From assembly GCA_040751985.1 (NCBI GenBank), contig JBFMFU010000065.1, positions 1 through 64,000 on the forward strand: 64,000 nt of DNA, in the 5' to 3' direction. The translations under genes and the position numbers were made by a program. Under the pieces are notes generated by a model. It had not been told where the DNA came from, searched no databases, and saw only the letters and a list, made by a program, of their open reading frames with translations. Positions 26,633-36,484 of the stretch are shown here, one piece after another. The DNA is from Desulfoferula sp040751985 (lineage in GTDB: Bacteria > Desulfobacterota > Desulfarculia > Desulfarculales > Desulfarculaceae). Position 1 is the first letter of the stretch, and every line of letters begins with the position of its first letter.

Positions 26633-27091
26633 CTAGTCCAGGCCCTTCTGCAGGGCGTACATCTGCACCTTGGCCTCCAGAATCTTGGCCTCGTGGGCCC
26701 GCTTCTTGGCCACCGCCTGCTCCACCTTGGACATGAGCAGGTCCATGTCGCAGGGCTTCATCAGGTAGTCAAAGGCCCCGCCCTTCATGCCCTCGATGGC
26801 GCTCTCCACGGTGGCGTGGCCGGTGAGCATGATCACCTCGATGTTGGGGTGCTTGACCTTGATGGCGGCCAGGGTCTCCAGGCCGTCCATGCCCGGCATC
26901 TTCACGTCCAGGATCACCACGTCCACGTTGGAGGGCCCCCCGGCCGCGAGCTTGTCCAGGGCCTCCTGCCCGCTGAGGGCCGTGGAGACGATCAGATCGC
27001 GCTTGGTCAGGCGCTTGGCCATGGTCTCCACAAAGGGCTGCTCGTCATCCACCAGCATGATGGCGGGCGGCAGAAAGTTGGCGGCTGTCAT
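26633..27091 (-). CDS. Single-domain response regulator
   Basis: A 152-residue receiver with functional residues LVDDE, VVILDVKMPGMDG, MLTGHA and LMKPCD and a helical C-terminal tail (VEQAVAKKRAHEAKILEA). Its ATG overlaps the TGA of the upstream histidine kinase by four bases, which marks it as the likely cognate partner of that kinase. Confidence 0.93.
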   Translation of the reverse strand: MTAANFLPPAIMLVDDEQPFVETMAKRLTKRDLIVSTALSGQEALDKLAAGGPSNVDVVILDVKMPGMDGLETLAAIKVKHPNIEVIMLTGHATVESAIEGMKGGAFDYLMKPCDMDLLMSKVEQAVAKKRAHEAKILEAKVQMYALQKGLD

Positions 27092-28902
27092 GGATTAGAA
27101 CCTCCTTGGTTGTCAGCGCCCGGCACAGGGGCCTCCTTGGCCGCGGGGGCGCTGGCTGTCGTGCTCTGGGGCTGCTGTTCACCGCCCTCCCAGGCGGGCA
27201 GGCCGACCAAGAAGGTAGTGCCCTTGCCCACCTCGCTGCGCACGGTTATCTCACCGCCCAGCTTGTCCACGATGCCGTAGCAGATGGACAGACCCAGGCC
27301 GGTGCCGTGGCCCACGGGCTTGGTGGTGAAGAAAGGGTCGAAGATGCGCGGCAGCAGGGCCTCGGGGATGCCCTGGCCGGTGTCGCTGACCAATAGCTGC
27401 ACCCGGCCGCCCTCCCGGCGGGTGGACACGGTGACCAGGCCGCCGCCCTTGCCCATGGCGTCCACGGCGTTGTTCATCAGGTTGAGGATCACCTGCTGCA
27501 GTTCCGAGGGCGAGGCCTTGACCCTGGGCAGGGCCGGGTCCAGCTTGGTCTCCAGGGTCACCGTGGCCCAGCGGCTCTTCTGGGACAGTAGCCCCACCAC
27601 CTCCTCCACCAGCTCGTTGAGGTCCACCTCCTTGGGGGTGGGGTCGGTCTTGCGGGCGAAGGACAAGAGCTTGTAGGTGATGTCCTTGCAGCGGGCGCCC
27701 TGGGTGCGTATCTGCTGCACCGCCCGCTGTATCTCGCCCAGGTCCTCCTCGCTCACCGGCTTTTCCTCGGCCAGGATGTCCTCGATCCAGCCGGCCTCCT
27801 CCACCATGATGGCCACCGGGTTGTTGATCTCGTGGGCGATGCCCGAGGCCAGCTCGCCGATGGAGGCCAGGCGGCCGGTCTCGATGACCTTCTCGCCCAT
27901 CACCGCCCGCTCGCGGTCGGCCTGCTCCAGGCGCGACACCAGCCGGCGCGACAGGGGGAAGGCCAGCACCACGATCACCACCGCCGTGAGCAGGATGATG
28001 CCGATGGCCAGGGCCACGGTGGCGTACATGTCGGCGTAGGCGTCCCGGGCCGCCTGCTGCAGGCAGAGGATCCAGTCCCCGCCCTTTAAGGGGGCCATGG
28101 TATAGATGGTCTGGCGGCCGCCCGCGTCCGGCCGCTCCAACACCGGCATGGTGCGGGGGTTCAGGTGGCCGTCCAACAGATCCTTGTAGATGCCGCGGGT
28201 CAGGTCCACCCCGTAGCGGGGCTTGGTCTGGAACTGGCCCCGGCGGTTGATGATGAAGGCGAAGCCGGTCTTGCCCAGGCTCAGCTTCTCCACCAGGGCG
28301 TTGAAGGCCTCGAAGTCGATGGTGGCCCGCACCAGGTAGCTGCCCGGCGTCGGCGGGCCGGTGAAGTTCTGCTTGACCGCGATGATGAAGTGGGGGGTGC
28401 CGCGCAGGCCGCTGAAAACGTCGCTGATGTACTGGGCATGGGACCAGGCCCCCAGGAACCAGTTGGCCCGGGCGTAGTCGGCGCCCTCCAGCTTGAAGGG
28501 CCCGGCGTAGGCCACCTGCCGGCCGCCCGAGGCCACCACGCCCAGGTCCACGAAGGCCCCGCCGAACTCCTCGCGCAGCAGCTGCAGCCGCTGGCGCAGG
28601 AAGGACTCCTGGGTCAGATCGGCCAGGCTGGTGGTGCGGGCCAGAAAGCGTATGTCGCCCAGGCGGTCGGAGAGATAGGTCTCGATGCTCTGGCGGTGCT
28701 TCTGCACCAGCTCGCGCAGGTGGTCGCGCACCTTCTGCTCGTAGGAACTGCTGAACTGGCCCAGGGTGACCAGGCCGGTGATGATCAGGGGGATGATGGC
28801 CGCCATGACCACGAACAGCACCATGTTGCGGGTCAGGGCCCGGTAGGGGCGCTGAGCCTTGCGGCCCTCGCCCTGCCCGTTGCTGTTGGCTTCGCCAGTC
28901 AT
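27088..28902 (-). CDS. Cache-domain sensor histidine kinase
   Basis: A 604-residue membrane kinase. A first helix at about 26-50 is followed by a periplasmic double-Cache-like sensor (about 55-300, with FGGAFVDLGVVASGG and FIIAVKQNF), a second helix (about 308-330), the DHp motif GIAHEINNPVAIM with the phospho-His, and an ATPase domain (NLMNNAVDAMGKGG, DTGQGIP, GHGTGLGLSI). It is a clear paralogue of the kinase at 43031-44803. It heads the minus-strand operon with two receivers and a TauE-like exporter, behind the sigma-54 promoter at 28966-28983. Confidence 0.93.
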   Translation of the reverse strand: MTGEANSNGQGEGRKAQRPYRALTRNMVLFVVMAAIIPLIITGLVTLGQFSSSYEQKVRDHLRELVQKHRQSIETYLSDRLGDIRFLARTTSLADLTQESFLRQRLQLLREEFGGAFVDLGVVASGGRQVAYAGPFKLEGADYARANWFLGAWSHAQYISDVFSGLRGTPHFIIAVKQNFTGPPTPGSYLVRATIDFEAFNALVEKLSLGKTGFAFIINRRGQFQTKPRYGVDLTRGIYKDLLDGHLNPRTMPVLERPDAGGRQTIYTMAPLKGGDWILCLQQAARDAYADMYATVALAIGIILLTAVVIVVLAFPLSRRLVSRLEQADRERAVMGEKVIETGRLASIGELASGIAHEINNPVAIMVEEAGWIEDILAEEKPVSEEDLGEIQRAVQQIRTQGARCKDITYKLLSFARKTDPTPKEVDLNELVEEVVGLLSQKSRWATVTLETKLDPALPRVKASPSELQQVILNLMNNAVDAMGKGGGLVTVSTRREGGRVQLLVSDTGQGIPEALLPRIFDPFFTTKPVGHGTGLGLSICYGIVDKLGGEITVRSEVGKGTTFLVGLPAWEGGEQQPQSTTASAPAAKEAPVPGADNQGGSNP

Positions 28903-28965
28903 GCCTTTTGTCCCGCCCAGTGGCCCGGCGCACAGTCCGGGCTTGTTCCTTGCTACACAAGCACA

Positions 28966-28983
28966 GGCAAGATCGATGCCAGG
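28966..28983 (-). promoter_or_regulatory. Sigma-54 (-24/-12) promoter for the kinase/TauE operon
   Basis: Minus strand CCTGGCATCGATCTTGCC: GG at 28980-28979 and GC at 28968-28967 separated by exactly ten bases, with TGGCA and TTGC cores. It lies 64 bases upstream of the kinase ATG. The sigma-54 activator gene at 29156-30553 lies immediately upstream, a natural regulator. Confidence 0.75.
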
Positions 28984-29155
28984 CCTAGGCTGGGCCGGGC
29001 CGCGCGCAGGCCTGCGCTGATAACAAACTGTTTTTTATGCTGATTCAGGCTGAATTTCCGGCCGAGATATTGGCAGCCCGGCCCAGGCCGCCCCGGCCCG
29101 GCCAGCCGGGCCGTCAGGCTGGCAACGGTGCTGTAAAAAAAGCTGACATACACAT

Positions 29156-30553
<1,398 letters not shown>

Positions 30554-30958
30554 CCCTGCCTCCTGAAAAGAAGCGCCTGTGAAAAGAATAACATGGAGGC
30601 TAAGTTGTAAAAAGCTTTTTCCCGCCCAGGCCGGCCTGGGCCGGCGGCTATCGGCATGGGAGGGGAAAAACACCGGGTTTCTATAGATATTTTCATTTTT
30701 ACATCTGCGCGGCCCTGGGGTTTAATCCCGCTATGCCATCGCGACAGGACCAGATGCGCACCGCGCTGTTCGGCTTCACCTGAGGGACCGGGGTGAACCT
30801 GCCCGGGTTCGGTGGGGCGGTGCAGCCGCGGAGGCCTTGGTGATTCCCTCCCTTAGGCCAGCCTGACAGCTTCCTAGATCGCCGCCTCCCGCTCTCTCCG
30901 GGTCAGGGTCAGTGGACCGTGCGTCCCCACCGGACCCTTCGCGCTTCAGGAGGCGGAA
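30554..30958. other. 405-base divergent intergenic region upstream of the Hdr operon
   Basis: No supported gene. It contains an AT-rich patch at about 30660-30705 (TTTCTATAGATATTTTC) that may hold promoters for either side. A weak -24/-12-like sequence reading toward the Hdr operon begins near 30595 (TGGAGG ... TTGTA), but it departs from consensus at both boxes. Confidence 0.4.
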
Positions 30959-31390
30959 ATGACCGAAGACTTCGAACCCAAGATATTGTCCTACTGCTGC
31001 CAGTGGTGCTCCTACGCCGCCGCGGACCTGGCCGGCAGCATGCGCCTGCAGTATCCGGCCGCAGTGCGCATCGTGCGAGTGCCCTGCACCGGCCGCCTGG
31101 ACATCCTGCATCTGCTGCGCCCCTTTGAGGACGGCGCCGACGGCGTGTTCGTCTCCGGCTGCCTGCTGGACGACTGCCACTACGTGAACGGCAACTACAA
31201 GGCCCAGCGGCGGGTCAAGTACGTCAAGGGCCTGCTGGAGCAACTGGGCCTCGAACCCGAGCGCCTGGAGATGTACTTCAACTCCTCGGCCATGGGCCCC
31301 CAGTTCGCCCAGACCTGCCGGGATTTTTACGAGCGCATCAAAAAGCTGGGCCCGGCCCTGCCTGCGCCGGCCCAGAGAAAGAGCGCCTGA
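30959..31390 (+). CDS. MvhD/FlpD-type iron-sulfur electron-transfer subunit
   Basis: A 143-residue [2Fe-2S] protein of the MvhD family, which passes electrons from hydrogenase, formate dehydrogenase or other donors to HdrA. Cysteine motifs are YCCQWCSYAAADLAG, VPCTGRLD and SGCLLDDCHY. It has GGAGGCGGAA just before ATG. It is the first gene of the plus-strand Hdr operon; the unusual tRNA begins 14 bases after its stop. A second, diverged copy lies at 34599-35045. Confidence 0.9.
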   Translation: MTEDFEPKILSYCCQWCSYAAADLAGSMRLQYPAAVRIVRVPCTGRLDILHLLRPFEDGADGVFVSGCLLDDCHYVNGNYKAQRRVKYVKGLLEQLGLEPERLEMYFNSSAMGPQFAQTCRDFYERIKKLGPALPAPAQRKSA

Positions 31391-31404
31391 TGTCCACTGG
31401 CCTC

Positions 31405-31500
31405 GGCCGGTTGAGGGAGCCGGGCTCCCCGCGGGCTGCAAACCTGTCGAGGGTGCTTAACCAGCATCCTGTTCGGTTCGACTCCGAAAACCGGCCTCCA
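31405..31500 (+). tRNA. Selenocysteine-tRNA-shaped tRNA with GCA (Cys) anticodon and U73
   Basis: All arms can be drawn by eye. Acceptor stem GGCCGGTT (31405-31412) pairs perfectly with AACCGGCC (31489-31496), 8 bp, then T73 and encoded CCA (31498-31500). D stem GGGAGC/GCTCCC (31415-31420, 31424-31429), 6 bp. Anticodon stem 31431-31435/31443-31447 (5 bp, two G-U), loop CTGCAAA, anticodon GCA at 31438-31440. Long variable arm with 7-bp stem 31450-31456/31464-31470. T stem TTCGG/CCGAA (31472-31476, 31484-31488), loop TTCGACT. The 8/5 branch, long D stem and long variable arm define bacterial tRNA-Sec; GCA and U73 are cysteine identity elements. It lies within the Hdr transcript. Confidence 0.9.
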
Positions 31501-31526
31501 GCCACGCCGCCAGGCAAGGAGCGGAC

Positions 31527-34500
31527 ATGACGATGCAAGCCAACCAAGGCAAACCGGTCGGCGCGGTGATGGTGGTGGGAGGCGGGGTGGCCGCCATCCA
31601 GGCCTCCCTGGACCTGGCCGACACCGGCTACCTGGTCTACTTGGTGGAAAAGTCCTCGGCCATCGGCGGGGCCATGTCCCAGCTGGACAAGACGTTCCCC
31701 ACCAACGACTGCTCCATGTGCATCCTCTCCCCCAAGCTGGTGGAGTGCGGCCGCCACCCCAACATCCAGATACTCACCCAGACCGAGGTGCTGGGCCTGG
31801 AGGGGCAGGTGGGGGCCTTCCGGGCCAGGCTGAAGCAGCGGGCCCGCTACATCAGCCTGGACAAATGCATTGCCTGCGGGGCCTGCGCGGCCAAGTGCCC
31901 CAAGCGGGTGGACGACGAGTTCAACCAGGGCCTGAACAAGCGCCGGGCGGCCCACGTCAAGTACCCGCAGGCCGTGCCCCTGAAGTACGTCATTGATCGG
32001 GACAACTGCCTCTTCTTCCAGAAGGGCAAATGCCGGGCCTGTCAGAAGTTCTGCCCGGCCGGCGCGGTGGAGTTCGACCAAGAGGACAAAGAGTTGGATC
32101 TGATGGTGGGCGCGGTGATCGTGGCCGCCGGCTTCCGACCCTTCAACCCCTCGGCCTTCACTCAGTACTCCTACGCCAACTTCCCCAACGTGGTCACCGC
32201 CCTGGAGTTCGAGCGCATCCTCTCGGCCTCCGGCCCCTGGCTGGGCCACCTGGTGCGGCCCAGCGACGAAAAGGAGCCCAAAAAGATCGCCTGGCTGCAG
32301 TGCGTGGGCAGCCGCGACATCAACAACTGCGACCACCCCTACTGCTCCAGCGTCTGCTGCATGTACGCCATCAAGGAGGCGGTGATCGCCAAGGAGCACT
32401 CCAAGGACGGCCTGGACGTGGCCATCTTCTTCATGGACATGCGCACCTTCGGCAAAGACTTTGAGCGCACCTACGAGGGGGCCCAGGCCAAGGGGGTACG
32501 CTTCATCCGCAGCCGAGTGCACTCCATCGGCGAACTGCCCGACAAGTCCCTGCACCTGGAATACGTGGGTGAGGACGGCCGGGCCTACGCCGAGGATTTC
32601 GACCTGGTGGTGCTGAGCCAGGGCCTGGAGGTGGACCCGGCCACGGCCCAGCTCTGCCAGGACCTGGGCGTGGAGCTGGCCAGCACTAAATTCGTCCATA
32701 GCAGCTCCTTCGCCCCGGTGGCCACCAGCCGGCCGGGCGTGTACGTCTGCGGGGCCCTGGCCGGGCCCAAGGACATCCCCCTGTCGGTTATGGAGGCCTC
32801 GGCGGCCGCCTGCGCGGCTGGCGGCAACCTGGGCGCAGCCCGGGGCAGCCTGGTCACCACGCCCGAGGTGGTTCCCCAGCGCGACGTAAAGGGCGACCCG
32901 CCGCGGGTGGGCGTGTTCGTCTGCTCCTGCGGCATCAACATCGCCGGCGTGGTGGACGTCAAGGAAGTGATGGACTACGCGGCCTGCCTGCCGGGCGTGG
33001 CCTACGTGGAGAACAACCTGTTCACCTGCTCCCAGGACACCCAGGACAAGATGACCCAGGTGATCCGCGAGCAGGACCTCAACCGCATCGTGGTGGCTGC
33101 CTGCAGCCCGCGCACCCACGAACCCCTGTTCCAGGAGACCCTGCAGGCCGCTGGCCTGAACAAGTACCTCTTCGAGCTGGCCAACATCCGCAACCAGGGC
33201 TCCTGGGTGCATGCTGGCGAACCGGAAAAGGCCACCGAGCGGGCGAAGGACCAGGTGCGCATGGCCGTGGCCAAGGCCAGCCTGCTGGAGCCCCTGAGCG
33301 AGGCCCGGCTGTCCATCCTGCCCAGCGCCATGGTGGTGGGCGGCGGCGTGGCGGGCATGAACGCGGCCCTGGAGCTGGCCCGCCAGGGCTTCCCCACCCA
33401 CCTGGTGGAGCGCGACAACGCCCTGGGCGGCAACGCCCGCCTGCTCCGCACCACGGCCAAGGGCGAGTCCGTGGCCGACTACCTAGCCGAGCTGAGCCAG
33501 CGGGTGCAGGACGACCCCAACATCACCGTGCACCTGAGCACCAGCATCGCAGCCGTGGACGGCTTCGTGGGCAACTTCAAGACCACCCTAGCCGGGCCCG
33601 AGGGCGAGGAGGTCATCAAGCACGGCGCGGCCATCATCGCCATCGGCGCCGCCGAGTACAAGCCCGACGAGTACCTCTACGGCCAGCACCCGGCGGTCAA
33701 GACCCACCTGGAGCTGGACGCAGAGATCGCCTCCGGCGAGCTGGACCCGACCAAGATCAACAGCGCCGTGTTCATCCAATGCGTGGGCAGCCGCGAGCCC
33801 CAGCGGCCCTACTGTTCCAAGGTCTGCTGCACCCACTCGGTGGAGACAGCCCTGTGGCTCAGGGAGCAGAACCCGGACTGCCAGATCGTGATCCTCTACC
33901 GCGACATGCGCACCTTCGGCGAGCGGGAGCTGCTCTATCAGAAGGCCCGCCGCCAGGGCGTCTTGTTCATGCGCTACGACGTGGACAACAAGCCGCAGTT
34001 GAGTGCGGCCGGCGACCAGGTGGCGGTGCAGAACCGCGACCCCTTGCTGGGCCGCGAGGTCCTGCTCAAGGCCGACCTGGTGGGTCTGGCCAGCGCCATC
34101 GTCAGCCACCGCTCCGAGGAGCTGGCCCAGATGTTCAAGGTGCCTCTGGACGCCGACGGCTGGTTCCTGGAGGCCCACGTCAAGCTCCGGCCGGTGGATT
34201 TTGCCACCGACGGCGTGTTCATGGCCGGCTTGGCCCACTACCCCAAGCCCCTGGAGGAGGCGGTGGCCCAGGCCCAGGCCGCGGTGAGCCGCACGGTGAC
34301 CGTACTCTCGCGCCAGGAGATGTATTTGCCGGGCACCGTGGCCTTCATAGACCAGAACAAGTGCGTGGGCTGCGGGGTGTGCTGGGAAATATGCCCCTTC
34401 AAGGCCATCACCCAGGACAACAAGGGCCTGGCCGTGGTCAACGAGGCCCTGTGCAAGGGCTGCGGCACCTGCGTGGCCTCCTGCCGCTCGGGCGCGCCCA

Positions 34501-34562
34501 ACCTGCGCGGCTTCAGCAATCAGGACGTCATGGCCCAGATCACGGCCATGCTGCAGGGTTAA
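31527..34562 (+). CDS. hdrA: Double-length HdrA-like heterodisulfide reductase flavin/iron-sulfur subunit
   Basis: A 1011-residue flavoprotein of two HdrA-type units. The first has an FAD site VMVVGGGVAAIQASLDLA (about 14-31), the cluster-binding NDCSMCILSPKLVECG (Cys62, 65, 74), and ferredoxin motifs CIACGACAAKCP and CRACQKFCP. The second starts near 465 with VFVCSCGINIAG, has a second FAD site near 600, and ends with two [4Fe-4S] motifs, CVGCGVCWEICP and CKGCGTCVASC. HdrA proteins bifurcate electrons between ferredoxin and a disulfide or other acceptor. ATG at 31527 has AAGGAG six bases upstream, only 26 bases after the tRNA CCA end. Confidence 0.92.
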   Translation: MTMQANQGKPVGAVMVVGGGVAAIQASLDLADTGYLVYLVEKSSAIGGAMSQLDKTFPTNDCSMCILSPKLVECGRHPNIQILTQTEVLGLEGQVGAFRARLKQRARYISLDKCIACGACAAKCPKRVDDEFNQGLNKRRAAHVKYPQAVPLKYVIDRDNCLFFQKGKCRACQKFCPAGAVEFDQEDKELDLMVGAVIVAAGFRPFNPSAFTQYSYANFPNVVTALEFERILSASGPWLGHLVRPSDEKEPKKIAWLQCVGSRDINNCDHPYCSSVCCMYAIKEAVIAKEHSKDGLDVAIFFMDMRTFGKDFERTYEGAQAKGVRFIRSRVHSIGELPDKSLHLEYVGEDGRAYAEDFDLVVLSQGLEVDPATAQLCQDLGVELASTKFVHSSSFAPVATSRPGVYVCGALAGPKDIPLSVMEASAAACAAGGNLGAARGSLVTTPEVVPQRDVKGDPPRVGVFVCSCGINIAGVVDVKEVMDYAACLPGVAYVENNLFTCSQDTQDKMTQVIREQDLNRIVVAACSPRTHEPLFQETLQAAGLNKYLFELANIRNQGSWVHAGEPEKATERAKDQVRMAVAKASLLEPLSEARLSILPSAMVVGGGVAGMNAALELARQGFPTHLVERDNALGGNARLLRTTAKGESVADYLAELSQRVQDDPNITVHLSTSIAAVDGFVGNFKTTLAGPEGEEVIKHGAAIIAIGAAEYKPDEYLYGQHPAVKTHLELDAEIASGELDPTKINSAVFIQCVGSREPQRPYCSKVCCTHSVETALWLREQNPDCQIVILYRDMRTFGERELLYQKARRQGVLFMRYDVDNKPQLSAAGDQVAVQNRDPLLGREVLLKADLVGLASAIVSHRSEELAQMFKVPLDADGWFLEAHVKLRPVDFATDGVFMAGLAHYPKPLEEAVAQAQAAVSRTVTVLSRQEMYLPGTVAFIDQNKCVGCGVCWEICPFKAITQDNKGLAVVNEALCKGCGTCVASCRSGAPNLRGFSNQDVMAQITAMLQG

Positions 34563-34598
34563 AGAGCGGCCCACAGATAAACTTTGGGAGTCGAGGCA

Positions 34599-35045
34599 AT
34601 GACCGACGCAAGCTTTCAGCCGCGCATCGCGGCCTTCTTCTGCAACTGGTGCACCTATGGCGGCGCCGACCTGGCCGGGGTCAGCCGCCTACAATACCCG
34701 CCCAACATCCGCGCCATCCGCATCCCCTGCACTGGCCGCATGAGCCCCAGCTTCATCCTGCAGGCCTTCCGGCAGGGGGCGGACGGGGTCTGGGTCAGCG
34801 GTTGCCACCCGGGCGACTGCCACTACATCGCCGGCAACCTCTACGCCCGCCGGCGCTTCACGGTCTTCAAGAACCTGCTGGAGTACGCGGGCCTGGAGCC
34901 GGGCCGCCTGCACTTCTCCTGGATCTCCTCGGCCGAGGCCACCAAGTTCCAGCAGACGGTCATTGAGGTGACCGATGCGGTGCGGGCCCTGGGCCCCAAC
35001 CGCTTTTTGCTCAAAAACATCGGCCCGGCGCCGGCCGCGGCCTGA
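34599..35045 (+). CDS. MvhD/FlpD-type iron-sulfur electron-transfer subunit
   Basis: A 148-residue second MvhD-family protein with FFCNWCTYGGADLAG, IPCTGRM and SGCHPGDCHYI. ATG at 34599 is preferred over the upstream TTG at 34584 because the family begins near the Cys motif and GAGG lies just before it. It is 36 bases after hdrA and 15 bases before the hdrBC-like gene. No hydrogenase or formate dehydrogenase catalytic subunit is present in the window, so the electron donor is unknown. Confidence 0.92.
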   Translation: MTDASFQPRIAAFFCNWCTYGGADLAGVSRLQYPPNIRAIRIPCTGRMSPSFILQAFRQGADGVWVSGCHPGDCHYIAGNLYARRRFTVFKNLLEYAGLEPGRLHFSWISSAEATKFQQTVIEVTDAVRALGPNRFLLKNIGPAPAAA

Positions 35046-35060
35046 ACTGGAAGGTGAGAT

Positions 35061-36389
35061 ATGCCCGAACCCATCCGACCCAAGAAGCTGCCCGCCGAGG
35101 CCTTGGAAAAACTGAACGGGGCCAACCTGAGCCTCTGCCTGACCTGCGGCACCTGTAGCGGCGGCTGCCCCATCACCGGCAACCCCGCCGAGGACATGCA
35201 GGGCTGGGACACCCGCAAGGCCATTCGCATGTTGGCCCTGGGCCTCATAGACGAGGTGGTGGCCAGCCGCTTCCCCTGGCTGTGCACCGGTTGCGGCCGC
35301 TGCTCGGCCGCTTGCCCCATGGGCCTGGACATGCCGGCCATCTTCGGCTACCTGAAGCACCTGCGCCCCCGGGACCAGGTGCCGGGCATCCTGCACAAGG
35401 GCGTGGTCAACGTGCTCAAGACCGGCAACAACATGGCCATCCCCCAGCCGGACTACCTGTTCACCCTGGCCGACATGGGCCAGGAGATGGCTGCGGACTG
35501 CTGTCCGGGCTTCTACGTGCCCGTAGACAAGCAGGACGCCGACATCCTCTTCTTCCCCAACTCCAAAGAGGTCTTCGGCGATTTCGAGGACATGTACTGG
35601 TGGTGGAAGATCTTCTACGCCGCCCGCGAAAACTGGTCCGTGCCCAGCCAGAACTGGGAGGCGGTGGACTGGGGCCTGTTCACCGGCAACTACGAGGCCA
35701 CCCGCATCCTGGCCCAGCGCAAGATCGACATGATGAACCAGTTTCACATAAAGCGCATGATCATGCCCGACTGCGGCGGCGGCTCCTACGGCTGCCGCAT
35801 GGGCATGAAGGCCTGCGCCATCGACGACCCCAGCAACGTCACCAGCTGGGTCTACCTCTACGACTACCTCAAGGAGATCATCGCCCAGGGGCGCATCAAG
35901 CTGGACAAGAGCGTCAACGCGGGCAAGCGCTTCACCTTCCACGACTCCTGCAAGCACGGCCGCGAGCTGCAGGCCCACTACGGCCACGGCTACTTCGAGG
36001 AGCCGCGCTGGATCATACAGCAGTGCGTGGACCACTACGTGGACATGTACCCCAACCGCATGAACTCCTTCTGCTGCGGGGCCGGCGGCGGCAACTGGCC
36101 CCTGCCCTACGAGAAGGACAGCGCCTGGCACGGCCGCAAGAAGTACGAGTCCATCAAGGAGACCGGGGCCGACGTGGTGGTGGTGGGCTGCTCCAACTGC
36201 CGCGACCAGATCATGAAGCGCTACCCCAAGTTCTATGAGTGCGACTACGAGGTGAAGTACATCTGGCAGTTGGTGGCCGAGAGTCTGGTCATCGAGCCCT
36301 GGAGCGAGGAGGAGGTGGCCAAGGCCCAGGCCGAGGCCCCGGCCCAGTGGGAGCGCCTAGGCGTGGACCTGGAGGCGGGGTACGAGTAG
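35061..36389 (+). CDS. HdrC-HdrB-type fused iron-sulfur subunit
   Basis: A 442-residue protein fusing an HdrC-like ferredoxin part (CLTCGTCSGGCP, CTGCGRCSAACP, about residues 25-95) to an HdrB-like CCG part. The CCG motif is visible as HDSCKHGRE, FCCGAGGGN and VGCSNCRDQ, the ligands of the noncubane [4Fe-4S] cluster that cleaves a disulfide or related substrate in HdrB. An earlier half (PDCGGGSYGCRMGMKAC) looks like a diverged first motif. It is the last gene of the operon and is followed by a terminator at 36405-36429. The substrate is not coenzyme M-specific in non-methanogens and is unknown here. Confidence 0.88.
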   Translation: MPEPIRPKKLPAEALEKLNGANLSLCLTCGTCSGGCPITGNPAEDMQGWDTRKAIRMLALGLIDEVVASRFPWLCTGCGRCSAACPMGLDMPAIFGYLKHLRPRDQVPGILHKGVVNVLKTGNNMAIPQPDYLFTLADMGQEMAADCCPGFYVPVDKQDADILFFPNSKEVFGDFEDMYWWWKIFYAARENWSVPSQNWEAVDWGLFTGNYEATRILAQRKIDMMNQFHIKRMIMPDCGGGSYGCRMGMKACAIDDPSNVTSWVYLYDYLKEIIAQGRIKLDKSVNAGKRFTFHDSCKHGRELQAHYGHGYFEEPRWIIQQCVDHYVDMYPNRMNSFCCGAGGGNWPLPYEKDSAWHGRKKYESIKETGADVVVVGCSNCRDQIMKRYPKFYECDYEVKYIWQLVAESLVIEPWSEEEVAKAQAEAPAQWERLGVDLEAGYE

Positions 36390-36404
36390 CGGGCGAGCAC
36401 GGTG

Positions 36405-36429
36405 GGCTGGGGCGAGGGCCCCGGCTTTT
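36405..36429 (+). terminator. Rho-independent terminator of the Hdr operon
   Basis: Nine-base-pair stem GGCTGGGGC/GCCCCGGCT (36405-36413, 36418-36426) with a GAGG loop and a TTTT tail, 15 bases after the hdrBC-like stop. Confidence 0.75.
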
Positions 36430-36484
36430 AATATGCTTTTACCGCCTGGGGGGCATCCCGCCCCCGCCCAGGCGCCCGGCCCCC

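Noticed and set aside
30594..30611. Possible sigma-54 promoter reading toward the Hdr operon
   Set aside because: Both boxes depart from consensus (TGGAGG, TTGTA) and it is 350 bases from the first gene.
31438..31440. Reading the tRNA as an ordinary tRNA-Cys or as a standard tRNA-Sec
   Set aside because: An ordinary tRNA-Cys has a 7-bp acceptor stem and a short variable loop; a standard tRNA-Sec has a UCA anticodon and G73. Neither fits all observed features.
31718..31996. Alternative-frame ORFs within hdrA and many similar long frames elsewhere
   Set aside because: They are antisense or out-of-frame shadows of strongly supported genes, with His/Gly/Arg-rich composition.
36437..36475. GC-rich inverted repeat as terminator of the PAS kinase gene
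   Set aside because: A stem can be drawn, but the minus strand has no T run after it, so I do not call a terminator.
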